Shown here: one piece after another, positions 1 through 8,342 of the stretch
Position numbering within the stretch: position 1 is the first letter of the stretch
How the letters are laid out: each line of letters opens with the position of its first letter
NCBI RefSeq assembly: GCF_900110575.1
Contig: NZ_FOEF01000030.1
Coordinates: 1 to 64,000, forward strand
Origin: Amycolatopsis saalfeldensis
GTDB taxonomy: Bacteria > Actinomycetota > Actinomycetes > Mycobacteriales > Pseudonocardiaceae
Direction: 5' to 3'
DNA: 64,000 nucleotides
Translations under genes and position numbers: made by a program
The notes under the pieces: generated by a model
The model's input: the letters and a program-made list of their open reading frames with translations, nothing else
Database searches by the model: none
Told to the model about the DNA's origin: nothing

Positions 1-167
1 GAACCTCCAACCGCCTCTATGCTGACCTCACTCAGTTCGCGGGCTGCTTGAGGGCATCGATATGCGAGCAATCGATGAGAGCGTGGCGGCACGATCGCCA
101 GTCCCGAGCATGGTCTTGCTTCTCAGCAGCGACGGTTAAACGACGATCAGCCGAAGGGTTCCAACAC

Positions 168-1814
168 ATGCCCCGTAACAATCAGGGAAGCAAAGGGCCG
201 AGGGGCACCGGAACGACCGTGGTCGCTAGCCCGCCCGTTATTCCCGCGCTGCCGATCCCAGTTGCGGGAGTGGCAGGCTCTCAGCCCGGCGGCGCGGGCG
301 CCCTGAAGTCCTTTGGGATCGGAAGCCTCGAGAAAGAAATCGAGCAGAACCCGGACCGGTTCCGCATCATCGACATCGAGCTGACGGAGATCGTCGACAG
401 CCCGATCAACCCGAAGCACCGGCAGGAGCTGGACGAGGACAGGCTCTCTGACATCCTGCCCAGTGTTCGCGAGTTCGGGGTCATCTCACCGATCCTCGTG
501 TGTGAGCGCGCAGAGCTGATCAAGAACTCGCCACAACTCGACAGTGACACTGAGCAAGGCCACTACGTCATCCTCGCGGGACACCGGCGGCGGGCGGCCA
601 GCACTCTGGCGGACCTCGAAGCCATCCCGGCGATCATTCGCAACGAGTATGCGACTGCTCGCGCTCTCGCGCAGATCTTCCTGGTCGAAAACTCAGGCCG
701 GCTGCAGCTGACCGAGCTTGAAGAAGCTGAGGGGTTCAAGCGCCTTTACGACGACGGGCTCAGCTACCAGGAAATCGTCGACACCGTCGGTGGCTCGGTG
801 AAGAGCAAAAGCCAGGTGAGTCGTCGAATCTCGCTTCTCAAACTCACTCCTCTTGGCAAGGAACTTCTGAACACGCGGCAGATCACCGCGGATGGAGCAC
901 TCACGGTCCTTGCCGAGCTTCCCGATGACGAGAGCCGCGATAGGGCGTTGACCGCAGCCACAACCGGCGACATCGATGAGCGGCCGAGCCTTAAGGCCGC
1001 AGTAAAGCAAGAAGTTCGACGGCTGAGCGAGATTGCTGAAACCAAAGCGCTTCGCGAGCAAATCCAGCAGACCGGCCTGCCGGAAATCGACCCGAAGGAA
1101 CACTGGGGTGACGATGGCTGGCAGCATCGCCTAGCTACTGACGAAGAGATCGATAGCGCTCGGGCAGAGAAAAACCTCGCCGGAGTCGCGATCGTCGATG
1201 GCGCGCTGCAGTACTTCAGCGTCGACCTCGCACCGGCGGTCAAGGCTGCCGTTGCCGAGTCGGAGGCGGCGAGCGACTCGGGAGAAAGCGACGAGATCGA
1301 GAGCGACAACTCGACTGCAGGCGCCTCCAAAACGAAGAGCGGCAAAAAAGAACCTGCACCAGTAGATCTGGAGCAGCAAAGGATCGTGCAAGAGCGCCGC
1401 CAAGCCCATCATGATTCGGCCGCTAAGCGGAAGCAGGCATGCCAGAAGATCGTCGCCGACTACAGCACGTTCAAGGACAACCAACGTCACGCGCTGATCG
1501 AGATTCTGACCGACGGGGTTCTCGCTGGCGGCGTAGACAAGGCGGTCCTTCGGCGCAGCGAGGTTGCACAGTGGACTGGGGCATCCGTCGCTACAGAGTT
1601 TGACCTGGGCGAGGTGATCTCCAGCGACCGTCCTCAGGCAAGTCGACTTGCCCTGGCTGCGACTCTCGCATCGATCGAAGCGCAAGCAGCAGACGAGCGC
1701 TACCTGGGCGGCCGGCCATGGCCCCCAGTCGTGGTCAGGTACATCACGCGGCTCGTTGAACTGGGATACCACAGCCTCTCGCCCTACGAAGAAGACAAGC
1801 TCCAGAACCTGTGA
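168..1814 (+). CDS. parB: ParB/Spo0J-family plasmid partition protein
   Basis: The product is a 548-aa centromere-binding partition protein that would load on parS sites and work with the ParA ATPase encoded just downstream. The N-terminal ParB fold is recognisable at about residues 70-145, including the GHRRRAA box (138-144) that corresponds to the CTP-binding GERRxRA motif of ParB proteins. A helix-turn-helix follows at about 198-226 (LSYQEIVDTVGG, then SKSQVSRR). A charged Ser/Glu-rich linker lies near 370-410 and a C-terminal domain follows. The ATG at 168 is chosen because it has AAGGG upstream and starts a typical low-complexity N-terminus. The frame is open back to 48. The gene order is parB then parA, the reverse of the usual order. 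Confidence 0.93.
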   Translation: MPRNNQGSKGPRGTGTTVVASPPVIPALPIPVAGVAGSQPGGAGALKSFGIGSLEKEIEQNPDRFRIIDIELTEIVDSPINPKHRQELDEDRLSDILPSVREFGVISPILVCERAELIKNSPQLDSDTEQGHYVILAGHRRRAASTLADLEAIPAIIRNEYATARALAQIFLVENSGRLQLTELEEAEGFKRLYDDGLSYQEIVDTVGGSVKSKSQVSRRISLLKLTPLGKELLNTRQITADGALTVLAELPDDESRDRALTAATTGDIDERPSLKAAVKQEVRRLSEIAETKALREQIQQTGLPEIDPKEHWGDDGWQHRLATDEEIDSARAEKNLAGVAIVDGALQYFSVDLAPAVKAAVAESEAASDSGESDEIESDNSTAGASKTKSGKKEPAPVDLEQQRIVQERRQAHHDSAAKRKQACQKIVADYSTFKDNQRHALIEILTDGVLAGGVDKAVLRRSEVAQWTGASVATEFDLGEVISSDRPQASRLALAATLASIEAQAADERYLGGRPWPPVVVRYITRLVELGYHSLSPYEEDKLQNL

Positions 1815-1832
1815 GCACCGTTCGACTCCTGC

Positions 1833-1847
1833 GTTCCAGTCTGGAAC
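1833..1847. promoter_or_regulatory. ParB-site-like palindrome between parB and parA
   Basis: This is the perfect 15-bp palindrome GTTCCAG-T-CTGGAAC, 19 bp when the flanking GC pairs are counted. It lies in the 60-bp gap between parB and parA. The same core recurs three times near 6.6 kb. It may be a ParB-binding parS site or an operator for autoregulation; the sequence does not decide between these. Confidence 0.6.
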
Positions 1848-1874
1848 GCCGACCTGCTTGAAAGGGCCCCACAA

Positions 1875-2951
1875 ATGACGGAAGCCACCTCTGTGATGAA
1901 GGTGTCCGCTCAAGAACGCCTCAGCCAAGCAGTAGCCAGGTACATCGAGGAGACGCCGCTTACAGCCCCAGTCGAGTTCGGCACTGTTGGGGAAGCCGGC
2001 TCGGCGGGCAAAACGACCGCGCTCGTAACCTACGCTGCACTGCTTGCTCAGCTCGGCTTCGAGGTCGAGGTTGTCGATCTCGACGGACAGGGCAATGCGA
2101 GCAAGCACTTTGGGATTGGCGTGAGCGACGGGCTCGATGACGGTGACAAAGGTGATGGTCTCTTGGTACTGGGCAAGGAGTACAGCCCAGGAGTGAAGTA
2201 CCCAGCACCCCTTGTACTTGGTGACGCGCTGCTGCGTCGCAAAGCTCAGTTTCCCGGCGAAGACGAGCCTCGTGCAATCACCCTCGATGACATTCGCCGG
2301 TGCGCGTACAACGAGTCCGGGATTCCGGGGTATGGAGTTGTCGTTCCGAGCAGCGATGCGAACACCATTGCCTGGCTCAAGCGGATTCACATCTATCCCA
2401 ACGGCCCCTCCTACGTTACAGGCGAGAAGATCGACTTCTATCGCGACGAAGCCGAGCTCGCCGCCTCAGACCCGCTCGCTGGAATGCTCCTCAGCCGCCG
2501 CATGGATAAGGTCCAGTCGGCTCCTCACTTCCGCGGCTACGACTTGCACGGAACCAAGTCGATGTCCATGATGTCCGCACTGGTAAGGCTGAAGCGAGCG
2601 ATCAACTGCGTCCTTCTCGACGACAAGACAACAGGCGTTGACCTCACGCATCTGAAAGAGACGATCACTTCAATCCAGGAGTACAACCCAGATCTCCGTC
2701 TGTCGATGATCCTGCCTTGTCGAGTGAAAGCGTCATCCCAACGCGGCAAATTTGGCCAGGAGATGCTTGATCGGCTCCGCAAGCGCCATGGCGAGATCGT
2801 TCCTGACGTCGAGATCCGTGAAGCAGTCACCGTCAGCGAGGCCTACAACGGGCGCGAACCGCTTCCGATGTGGGTGCCCAGGGACCCGGTGACAGACGAC
2901 TTCCGGAACTCCCTCGCTTGGGCGTTCGAGAACGGGGTATTCGCGCCCTAA
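1875..2951 (+). CDS. parA: ParA-family partition ATPase
   Basis: This 358-aa Walker-type ATPase would power plasmid segregation together with ParB. It has a deviant Walker A motif, GEAGSAGKTT, at residues 39-48. The family form is usually KGGxGKTT, but the second glycine-lysine-threonine core is kept. The A' motif VVDLDGQGNAS at 67-77 is typical of ParA. The C-terminal part (ILPCRVKASSQRGKFGQEML and onward) matches the ParA/Soj region after motif B in style. The gene begins 60 bp after parB, past the palindrome at 1833, so the two are probably one operon. The upstream KGG lysine that marks classical ParA is replaced here by G39. Confidence 0.9.
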   Translation: MTEATSVMKVSAQERLSQAVARYIEETPLTAPVEFGTVGEAGSAGKTTALVTYAALLAQLGFEVEVVDLDGQGNASKHFGIGVSDGLDDGDKGDGLLVLGKEYSPGVKYPAPLVLGDALLRRKAQFPGEDEPRAITLDDIRRCAYNESGIPGYGVVVPSSDANTIAWLKRIHIYPNGPSYVTGEKIDFYRDEAELAASDPLAGMLLSRRMDKVQSAPHFRGYDLHGTKSMSMMSALVRLKRAINCVLLDDKTTGVDLTHLKETITSIQEYNPDLRLSMILPCRVKASSQRGKFGQEMLDRLRKRHGEIVPDVEIREAVTVSEAYNGREPLPMWVPRDPVTDDFRNSLAWAFENGVFAP

Positions 2952-2970
2952 GCCCCAACCAGCTTCGAGA

Positions 2971-2989
2971 GATCACCGCAGTGGTGATC
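2971..2989. repeat. Short inverted repeat downstream of parA
   Basis: GATCACC and GGTGATC pair around a 5-nt loop, 20 nt after the parA stop. It could be a weak terminator stem or a protein-binding site. It precedes the stronger hairpin at 3011-3063. Confidence 0.4.
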
Positions 2990-3010
2990 GACGCACAACA
3001 CCACACCGAT

Positions 3011-3063
3011 AGACATCGCGATGCCGCGGCCTTGATTCCAGAGGCCGCGGCATCGCGATGTCT
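3011..3063. terminator. 22-bp perfect hairpin after parBA
   Basis: Two perfectly complementary 22-nt arms (3011-3032 and 3042-3063) flank a 9-nt loop. The arms are GC-rich and include a CCGCGG core. No T-run follows, which is normal for actinobacterial terminators. The position 60 nt after parA fits transcription termination. A replication or partition role for so large a palindrome cannot be excluded. Confidence 0.6.
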
Positions 3064-3270
3064 GGGATGTCTCTGCTCCCCCACGCTTGCCTGCAACCAC
3101 CTGGCGGCGAAAGTGTAGGTGGCTGACTTCCAGCTCTCGGACGTAGCGTCCTGCCACGAAATTCGCCATCACTCCCTGCCACTCCCCCAGTCTGTGCGGG
3201 TGGGCACCACCCTGGCTGATGCGAACAAGTAGCCCGCAGTCGAGATACTTAGCCCCGGAGGCTCTCCTCA

Positions 3271-3306
3271 CGTCGCGCGCGCGCACCCGCCCGTGCGGGC
3301 GCGCGA
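3271..3306. repeat. Imperfect 15-bp CG-rich inverted repeat
   Basis: Arms at 3271-3285 and 3292-3306 pair with one mismatch around a 6-nt loop. The arms are alternating CG and could form a cruciform or Z-DNA-prone stem. The surrounding non-coding stretch 2952-3518 holds this, the two hairpins before it, and no credible gene. Confidence 0.4.
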
Positions 3307-3518
3307 CTATACAGCACTGACGGCAACATTGCTACTGCGGACAATCCGGAATCTAGTGCGGCGTACAACCCCCCAGCTTCGCCACTGGCTAGCGAAGAGG
3401 GCTCCAAGAGGGTCCGAAGGACCCGAGAGAACCTGGAAGGCTGCTAGCGCATCTGAGAGCGACACGCCGAGGGGGGTTGTGATCGCGCTGGAGGGCGAGA
3501 TGTTGTAACTTCTCGGGT

Positions 3519-3797
3519 ATGACGTTGCACGTTCCATCCAAGGAAGCACGAGGAAAGCTCACGCAGCTCCTTGATGCGGTCGAGGCTGACGGTGAGCACG
3601 TCATGATCTCGCGCTGGGGCCGCAAAGCCGGCACGGTGATGGTCCCGCAATCTTGGTATGCCCGAGCGGAGCTCGGGCTGAAGATGCTTGAAGCCGTCCA
3701 GGCCCTGAAGGGCGGACACGAGACGAATGATGTAGTGCAGGTGTTGGCGATGTTCGCTGAGTTACCTGCCGAAGAGGAGGTACAAGAAGCCTCGTAA
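3519..3797 (+). CDS. Phd/YefM-like antitoxin, apparently orphan
   Basis: The 92-aa product looks like a Phd/YefM-type antitoxin. The N-terminal half has the family pattern of a basic SKEARGKLTQLLDAVE segment followed by VMISRWGRKAGTVMVP and SWY, the DNA-binding and dimerisation half of these proteins. The C-terminus is acidic, as in antitoxins that neutralise a toxin by an extended tail. No RelE, Doc or PIN toxin lies on either side: upstream is the non-coding stretch after parA and downstream a hairpin and then the primase gene. It may be a stand-alone repressor or an antitoxin whose partner is elsewhere. The start at 3519 is the only ATG that keeps the full domain. Confidence 0.7.
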   Translation: MTLHVPSKEARGKLTQLLDAVEADGEHVMISRWGRKAGTVMVPQSWYARAELGLKMLEAVQALKGGHETNDVVQVLAMFAELPAEEEVQEAS

Positions 3798-3805
3798 ACA
3801 CCACA

Positions 3806-3834
3806 GAGGCGGCCCCTCAAGGAGAGGCCGCCTC
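3806..3834. terminator. Hairpin after the Phd-like gene
   Basis: GAGGCGGCC (3806-3814) pairs with GGCCGCCTC (3826-3834), starting 8 nt after the antitoxin stop codon. This is a likely factor-independent terminator of the actinobacterial type without a U tract. Confidence 0.6.
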
Positions 3835-3949
3835 GGCGGATGTAGTGGGGAGACGACTGGACCTCGTCTCCGCTTGCGTCCAACAAGGTCGGTTGGGAAG
3901 CCGACCTAGCTGAACCACGCCCCAGTTCACCGCTGGTTCGTGTCATGCA

Positions 3950-4017
3950 CCCGAGTGGTCAACTCGGGCCAATTGAACAGGACTTTTAACTTGTCTAACC
4001 CCGAGTCACCACTCGGG
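3950..4017. promoter_or_regulatory. Two CCCGAG/CTCGGG dyads upstream of the primase
   Basis: Two dyads share the arms CCCGAG and CTCGGG: 3950-3968 (7-nt spacer) and 4000-4017 (CCCGAGT-CACC-ACTCGGG). Their centres are about 50 bp apart, five helical turns. They lie 240-310 bp before the primase start in a 420-bp gene-free stretch (3840-4258). They are candidate operators or replication-control sites. Confidence 0.45.
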
Positions 4018-4258
4018 CAGCTTTGGCATCCCTCAAGGGGGCCTCTGCTGTGTTGAGTGTACCTTGTGCGCGGCTGTCACTCCAGCGTGGCGGCCGAGTG
4101 TTGCCCGTGTGGGCTAGTTACTGCTGCTCAGAGGCATCTGAACTCGACTGTGATCTCGGCGGAAATGATCATCGGAGGCGAAACCAAGCCCCGAATTTCC
4201 TTCCGAACCCACGATTCGGACGAGTTTATGACGTTATCCAACGTGGGTCGGCCGGGCG

Positions 4259-6313
4259 ATGACGGCGACGTTGTTGGACGTTGTCCCTGATCAGAGCTCC
4301 TGGAAGGGGGCGACGAGCGACCACTCCCCTGGTGTTGTCTGGAAGACGCTGAGTGCGGGAATGGTGGCGCCGGATCGCCGGCGGTCGGTCAAGGTGATGG
4401 GCGAGAGCGGAAAGTATCGCCGGTGGCCTGTCCCGCTGCAGGCGAAGCTGCCGAGTAGGCCGACCGCGGCGCTGTTGTTCGATCACGACGGCCGCGCGCG
4501 GTGGCTTGGGATCGATCTGGATCCTGCGTCCGCGGGCTCGGAGGCGACGCTGGCCGCCGGAGCAGACGCGGCGTCATTGCTGATCAGAGCAGGTTTTCGG
4601 CCGATCGTCGATCGGTCACCTCGGGGAGGTGTCCACGTCTGGGCTCGGTTGGAGAAGGCCGAGCCTGTGGAGATCGTGGGCCCGCTGCTTCGTGCGTTCA
4701 AGGCGTGGATGGCTGAGCGGCACCCGGGTGTGCAGCTCGACTTGGCGCCGATGTTCAACCCGAAGCAAGGCTGCTTGAGCTTGCCGGCGTCACCATGTCG
4801 GGGTGGCGGTCACCGGGAGTTGGTTACTCCCCTGTCGGCCGCGGTCCAGGCGCTCGACGGACCGGTGTCAATCGGCGCGCTCGAACGCCTGGCCGGCGAG
4901 CTCGACGTCGGCCTCGGCCAGTTCAACTTCACTCCCCCGCTGATCAGCACCAACAGTGACGATGAACCGGTCGTGCCCTCGGTGTCAGGACCTCGGCCGC
5001 TCAAAGCAGCGGCTCTCGAGTACCTGACCCGCGGCGAGCTCGGCAACTACGCTGGCCGCAGCGAAGCTCGCCGCGCGGCGATCCTCCACGTCGTCTGGCA
5101 GAGCTGGACCTTCGCAGCGCTACGCGAGAACGTCGAGAACGGCACCTTCCGCGGCCTGGCCGACGACGTCAACCGCCCCAGCAAGCGCGGCCTCAGGTAT
5201 CTGGAGCAGGAGTGGAACCGTGCAGCCGAAGCCGTCCGAAAAGCCCTCGCCGAAAGGGCCGAAAATGCCGCAGAACGCGATTTCCGGGATTCCGCACACA
5301 CTTACAGTTTTTTACACGGGGGGGTATCTAAGGGGCCTGGGGGAAATTCGCACTGGACGCACCGCTGGCTGCAATCGGCGGAGGGATGGGCTCGGCAGAA
5401 CTACCAGGGATCTCGGTTCTTGACCGTTGCTGCTGTCCTGCATGGGATTGCGTGGCTGGCGTTGCTGCAGAGCGACTCGGAGGCGGATCGTTTGCGGGTA
5501 GCGGAGCTACCCGTGCGGAGCCTTCGGCTGGTGACGGGGCTGATCGGCATCGAGACGATCGCCGAGGTGCTGAGGGACTTGCAGGACGCCGTCGGGTCGC
5601 CGGTGCTGCTGATCGAGTCGGGCGCGGGTACGGCCCGGGGCAGCCGGTACTACCTGCGGCAGATCGCGTCGGCTGAGAATGAATTCTTGCAGGTCAAGCA
5701 GCACTTGGGCGCACTGGCCCCGGTGTGGGCGGTGCTGGGGCTAGCTCCGTGGCGGGTGTACAGCGTGCTCGATCGCGGCGGCCGGCAGAGCACGGCGGCG
5801 GAGCTGGTGGAGCTCTCCGGCCTGGGCAAATCCGCGGTGTACGACGCACTGCGGCAGCTGCGCGAGCACGGCCTGGTCGAACTCGGCGGGATCGCGGTGG
5901 GCGCGACCTCGGTGGCTGACGCTGGCCACGCGGTCGGCGCGGACCAGCTCTATGCCGACGCGCTGCAGCGGATCCGTGTCGAGCGCGAGCAGTGGAAGAA
6001 GCTGCTGGCCAGCTGGCAGGACGCGGCAACCGTCAGGTTTGTGGTGCCGGAGGACGCTCCCGGCCCGGCCGAGCGTGATGACTTCGACGACCTGACGGTT
6101 GCCGAAGCCCTGGGCCCGGTGCCGTGGGCACTGCTACTGGATCGCGAGCCGCCGGAGGATCCCTACGCGCGGACGACGGTTGAGGATCGGGTTCTCGATC
6201 TCCTGGAAGACATGCTCGGAGCGGTCGTGTTGGGCCCGGAGCTCCCAGCTGAGCTGCGGGCGATGGAGGCGTTCGAGCGAAGTTCGCCGGCAAGATCCGG
6301 CCACTCCGTGTGA
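4259..6313 (+). CDS. Archaeo-eukaryotic-type primase, probable plasmid replication protein
   Basis: This 684-aa protein has the three active-site elements of the archaeo-eukaryotic primase/PrimPol fold: IDLDP with D86 and D88, a basic SPRGGVHVW element with H126, and a third acidic residue in LDLAP (D151). It would make primers, or initiate replication, for the element. A winged-helix segment near residues 515-545 (AAELVELSGLGKSAVYDALR) probably binds DNA at the origin. No helicase domain is fused. Its place beside parAB and repeat-rich flanks makes it the best replication-initiator candidate in the window. A stretch near 5305-5330 with runs of T and G is unusually low in complexity for this gene but stays in frame. 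Confidence 0.72.
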   Translation: MTATLLDVVPDQSSWKGATSDHSPGVVWKTLSAGMVAPDRRRSVKVMGESGKYRRWPVPLQAKLPSRPTAALLFDHDGRARWLGIDLDPASAGSEATLAAGADAASLLIRAGFRPIVDRSPRGGVHVWARLEKAEPVEIVGPLLRAFKAWMAERHPGVQLDLAPMFNPKQGCLSLPASPCRGGGHRELVTPLSAAVQALDGPVSIGALERLAGELDVGLGQFNFTPPLISTNSDDEPVVPSVSGPRPLKAAALEYLTRGELGNYAGRSEARRAAILHVVWQSWTFAALRENVENGTFRGLADDVNRPSKRGLRYLEQEWNRAAEAVRKALAERAENAAERDFRDSAHTYSFLHGGVSKGPGGNSHWTHRWLQSAEGWARQNYQGSRFLTVAAVLHGIAWLALLQSDSEADRLRVAELPVRSLRLVTGLIGIETIAEVLRDLQDAVGSPVLLIESGAGTARGSRYYLRQIASAENEFLQVKQHLGALAPVWAVLGLAPWRVYSVLDRGGRQSTAAELVELSGLGKSAVYDALRQLREHGLVELGGIAVGATSVADAGHAVGADQLYADALQRIRVEREQWKKLLASWQDAATVRFVVPEDAPGPAERDDFDDLTVAEALGPVPWALLLDREPPEDPYARTTVEDRVLDLLEDMLGAVVLGPELPAELRAMEAFERSSPARSGHSV

Positions 6314-6340
6314 TTGGGAGAGTCGACGGGAGCGGGTTTA

Positions 6341-6433
6341 CCTCACCTGTTCACTTCACCCCACCGGGAGGGGGCTGCCCGCGTGTAGGCGCAGGCGAGA
6401 GGGGGGTGGGGCAGGTGAGGTGAACAGGTGAAG
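6341..6433. repeat. Long imperfect inverted repeat with GGTGA direct repeats
   Basis: The 20-nt arm at 6341-6360 pairs with 6414-6433 at 18 of 20 positions around a roughly 53-nt GC-rich spacer. The right arm also contains several short direct repeats of the type GGTGA/AGTGA. It starts 27 nt after the primase stop. It may be a terminator or part of a replication origin. Confidence 0.45.
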
Positions 6434-6600
6434 TGAAGTGACACGAAGACTCGCAAAAACTACAGAGCGTGAATGCCTTGGTTCGGTGGGCGGGTCGGCC
6501 CGAACGGGGTGGACGTCAGCAGGCGACTGCGCGGTCCTGATCGGACGCGCAGAGGTCTATCGACTTCGGCCAGCGGTGGCAGGAGGGGGTGCCGGGTTGT

Positions 6601-6692
6601 GCCGTTCCAGTCTGGAACGGCACCCGGGGGCGGAGGGCCGTTCCAGACTGGAACGGCTGTGGGCGCGAAGCGGCGTTCCCGTCCGGAACGGC
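6601..6692. promoter_or_regulatory. Array of three ParB-site-like palindromes
   Basis: Three palindromes sit at regular spacing: 6601-6621 (GCCGTTCCAG-T-CTGGAACGGC, perfect), 6637-6657 (the same with a central A, perfect) and 6672-6692 (degenerate, GTTCCCGTCCGGAAC core). The centres are 36 and 35 bp apart. The 15-bp core GTTCCAGTCTGGAAC is identical to the site between parB and parA. This repeated, evenly phased layout is what a plasmid centromere looks like. The remaining part of the gene-free stretch 6314-6878 shows nothing else. Confidence 0.65.
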
Positions 6693-6878
6693 ATCGAGCG
6701 CGAGGTGCGTCGGCGGCTTGGCACGTCGGCGATCGGCGATCGGCGAGGAGTGGCCGCAGTGGGGAATCCGGGGATGGCGGTGAACAGCTCGCCGCGTCGA
6801 ACGAGTCGATGGCCCGGACGGGTGCCGTCCGGGCCATCGGGGTGGTGATCGTTTCGGCGGTGCGCGGCGGCGCCGGAT

Positions 6879-7973
6879 CTACGGCGTGATGAGTTGCCGC
6901 GTGGTGACCAGCTCGGTGGCCAGGTGCATGTTGGCCGCGGCCGCGTAGGGTGAACGGCGGCCGAGACCGCACGCGGCGCCGAGCGCCACAACCCGGCTTC
7001 CAAGAGTGCTGATGGCGATCTGGGCGGCAATAGCGGTCGCGCTGGGATGGTTTTCCGCGACAATTCCAGGAATGACGCTGATGCCATCCTGGAGGTTCTT
7101 CAGCGATCGGTAGAATTGCGGATCTGTCGGAGGTTCCGCATTCCCGTGGCACATGGGGATGTGGACGGGGGGCATTGGCTGGTCTTGGCTGACGAGTGCG
7201 GTGTTGAGGGCGTTCAGGAATAGAACCGCGGCGTCGAGATCTGTCGGTGTGAAAAGCGGCTGGTGTTCCAAATCGCCGTAGCACAAGTGCAGGATCCAGC
7301 TTGCCCGGCTGGCCGCCGAGAGTACTTCGGCGACCTGGTGCACGAGCTGAGTCGTCAGCGCTGGCCACTCCTCGCGTGGGGTGTGGTGGTAGCTGGCCAG
7401 GATGGCGGGGCTTTCCAGCTGCAGCTGCAGCCGCTCGCCCCAGGTGTCCACGAGGTCGACGACTTCGCTGATCAGGGATTTCTGCATCGCCGGCATCCAC
7501 TGGTGCGCCGCTGCGGGTGAGCCTGCCGCGAACATCGCCCGGTCCAGCGAGTTCGGCACGCTGACCTGCACCCGGGCGGGAACCGGGCGGGCGGCGGCGA
7601 GCCGGTCGTGGGCTGCGATCGCGTCGGCGGTGTGCTGGTGACGGCCGAGGGCGAGGTCGTGCGGGTTGAGCTCGTGGCCCGGGCGGATGCGGTGCGAGGG
7701 GATGTCGTCGTAGCCGCGGCTGGCACCGGGTCGGACCTGCTCGAGGGCGTCGACGTGAACCAGCTGATCAAGCCAGTCGATGATCCAGCGCGAGTCGGGC
7801 TCGAACGGCAGCGCTGTGAGCGTCGCGCCCGCGCTGTGGTCGAGCAGCCAGCTCATCGCGCGGTCCGGATCGCCGCCGACCGCGGGCGGGACCGAGCCCA
7901 CGAGATGGAGCGCCAGCGGGGGAGCGGGCAGCGGGCGACGTGCGTCGTCGGCGGGTGGTGCTGCAGGTGACAT
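6879..7973 (-). CDS. MetE/UROD-superfamily-like TIM-barrel protein
   Basis: The 364-aa product resembles the C-terminal barrel of cobalamin-independent methionine synthase and related UROD-fold proteins. The clues are HLCYGD, then HIPMCHGN, a central GIVAENH and a C-terminal ACGLGRRS followed by a helix, where methionine synthase has its zinc-binding Cys-Gly segment. A catalytic role in methyl transfer is inference only; plasmid copies of this kind have no known function that I can name. The gene runs away from the transfer operon, and its start lies about 180 bp from the shared operator at 8140-8165, so both directions may be controlled from there. Confidence 0.5.
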   Translation of the reverse strand: MSPAAPPADDARRPLPAPPLALHLVGSVPPAVGGDPDRAMSWLLDHSAGATLTALPFEPDSRWIIDWLDQLVHVDALEQVRPGASRGYDDIPSHRIRPGHELNPHDLALGRHQHTADAIAAHDRLAAARPVPARVQVSVPNSLDRAMFAAGSPAAAHQWMPAMQKSLISEVVDLVDTWGERLQLQLESPAILASYHHTPREEWPALTTQLVHQVAEVLSAASRASWILHLCYGDLEHQPLFTPTDLDAAVLFLNALNTALVSQDQPMPPVHIPMCHGNAEPPTDPQFYRSLKNLQDGISVIPGIVAENHPSATAIAAQIAISTLGSRVVALGAACGLGRRSPYAAAANMHLATELVTTRQLITP

Positions 7974-8139
7974 CGGAACTCCTGGTCTGACAACAGGAAG
8001 CGACGCTTCTGATCGATGAGAAGCCGCTGATCAGAGGCCGTTTCGGGCCTGCTACCTGCGGCGTCGCCGACCTGGCCCAGGTGCGTCCGGGGCGGTCGGT
8101 GTGACTGGGAACCCTCTTGATCAGGAGCGAGAGCTTCAC

Positions 8140-8165
8140 GTAACGTGGCAAAAGTAACGTTACTG
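8140..8165. promoter_or_regulatory. Shared operator, copy 1 (transfer operon promoter)
   Basis: A GTAACG half-site at 8140 is followed exactly 14 bp later by the palindrome AAGTAACGTTACTG (8152-8165); another partial half-site, GTAACTG, lies at 8173. The same arrangement occurs at 32089-32116 and 41079-41106. The palindrome lies 31 bp before the GTG of the leader ORF, and its TAACGT core could serve as a -10 element. A repressor or activator common to the three promoters is inferred. Confidence 0.7.
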
Positions 8166-8195
8166 TAGAGACGTAACTGATTGGAGGGAGGGGCC

Positions 8196-8342
8196 GTGAT
8201 CAGCGAAAACACGATTTCAGCCGCCGCGGGCATCGCTCGCACGCCGCGGCCCGAGCTGCTGGGAGCGTCAGCGCGGCCCCGAGACCTGCCGAGTTGCCCG
8301 ACCGTGCGGAGGAGCACTACCCATGACGACGTCGTTCGCTGA
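8196..8342 (+). CDS. Small leader ORF of the transfer operon
   Basis: A 48-codon ORF begins with GTG behind a strong GGAGGGAGGGG ribosome-binding site. It runs 20 nt into the next gene in another frame, which suggests translational coupling. The peptide is rich in Pro, Arg and Ser and has no recognisable domain. The ribosome-binding site is the main support, and the frame is short enough to be chance. The shared operator lies 31 bp upstream. Confidence 0.4.
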   Translation: MISENTISAAAGIARTPRPELLGASARPRDLPSCPTVRRSTTHDDVVR

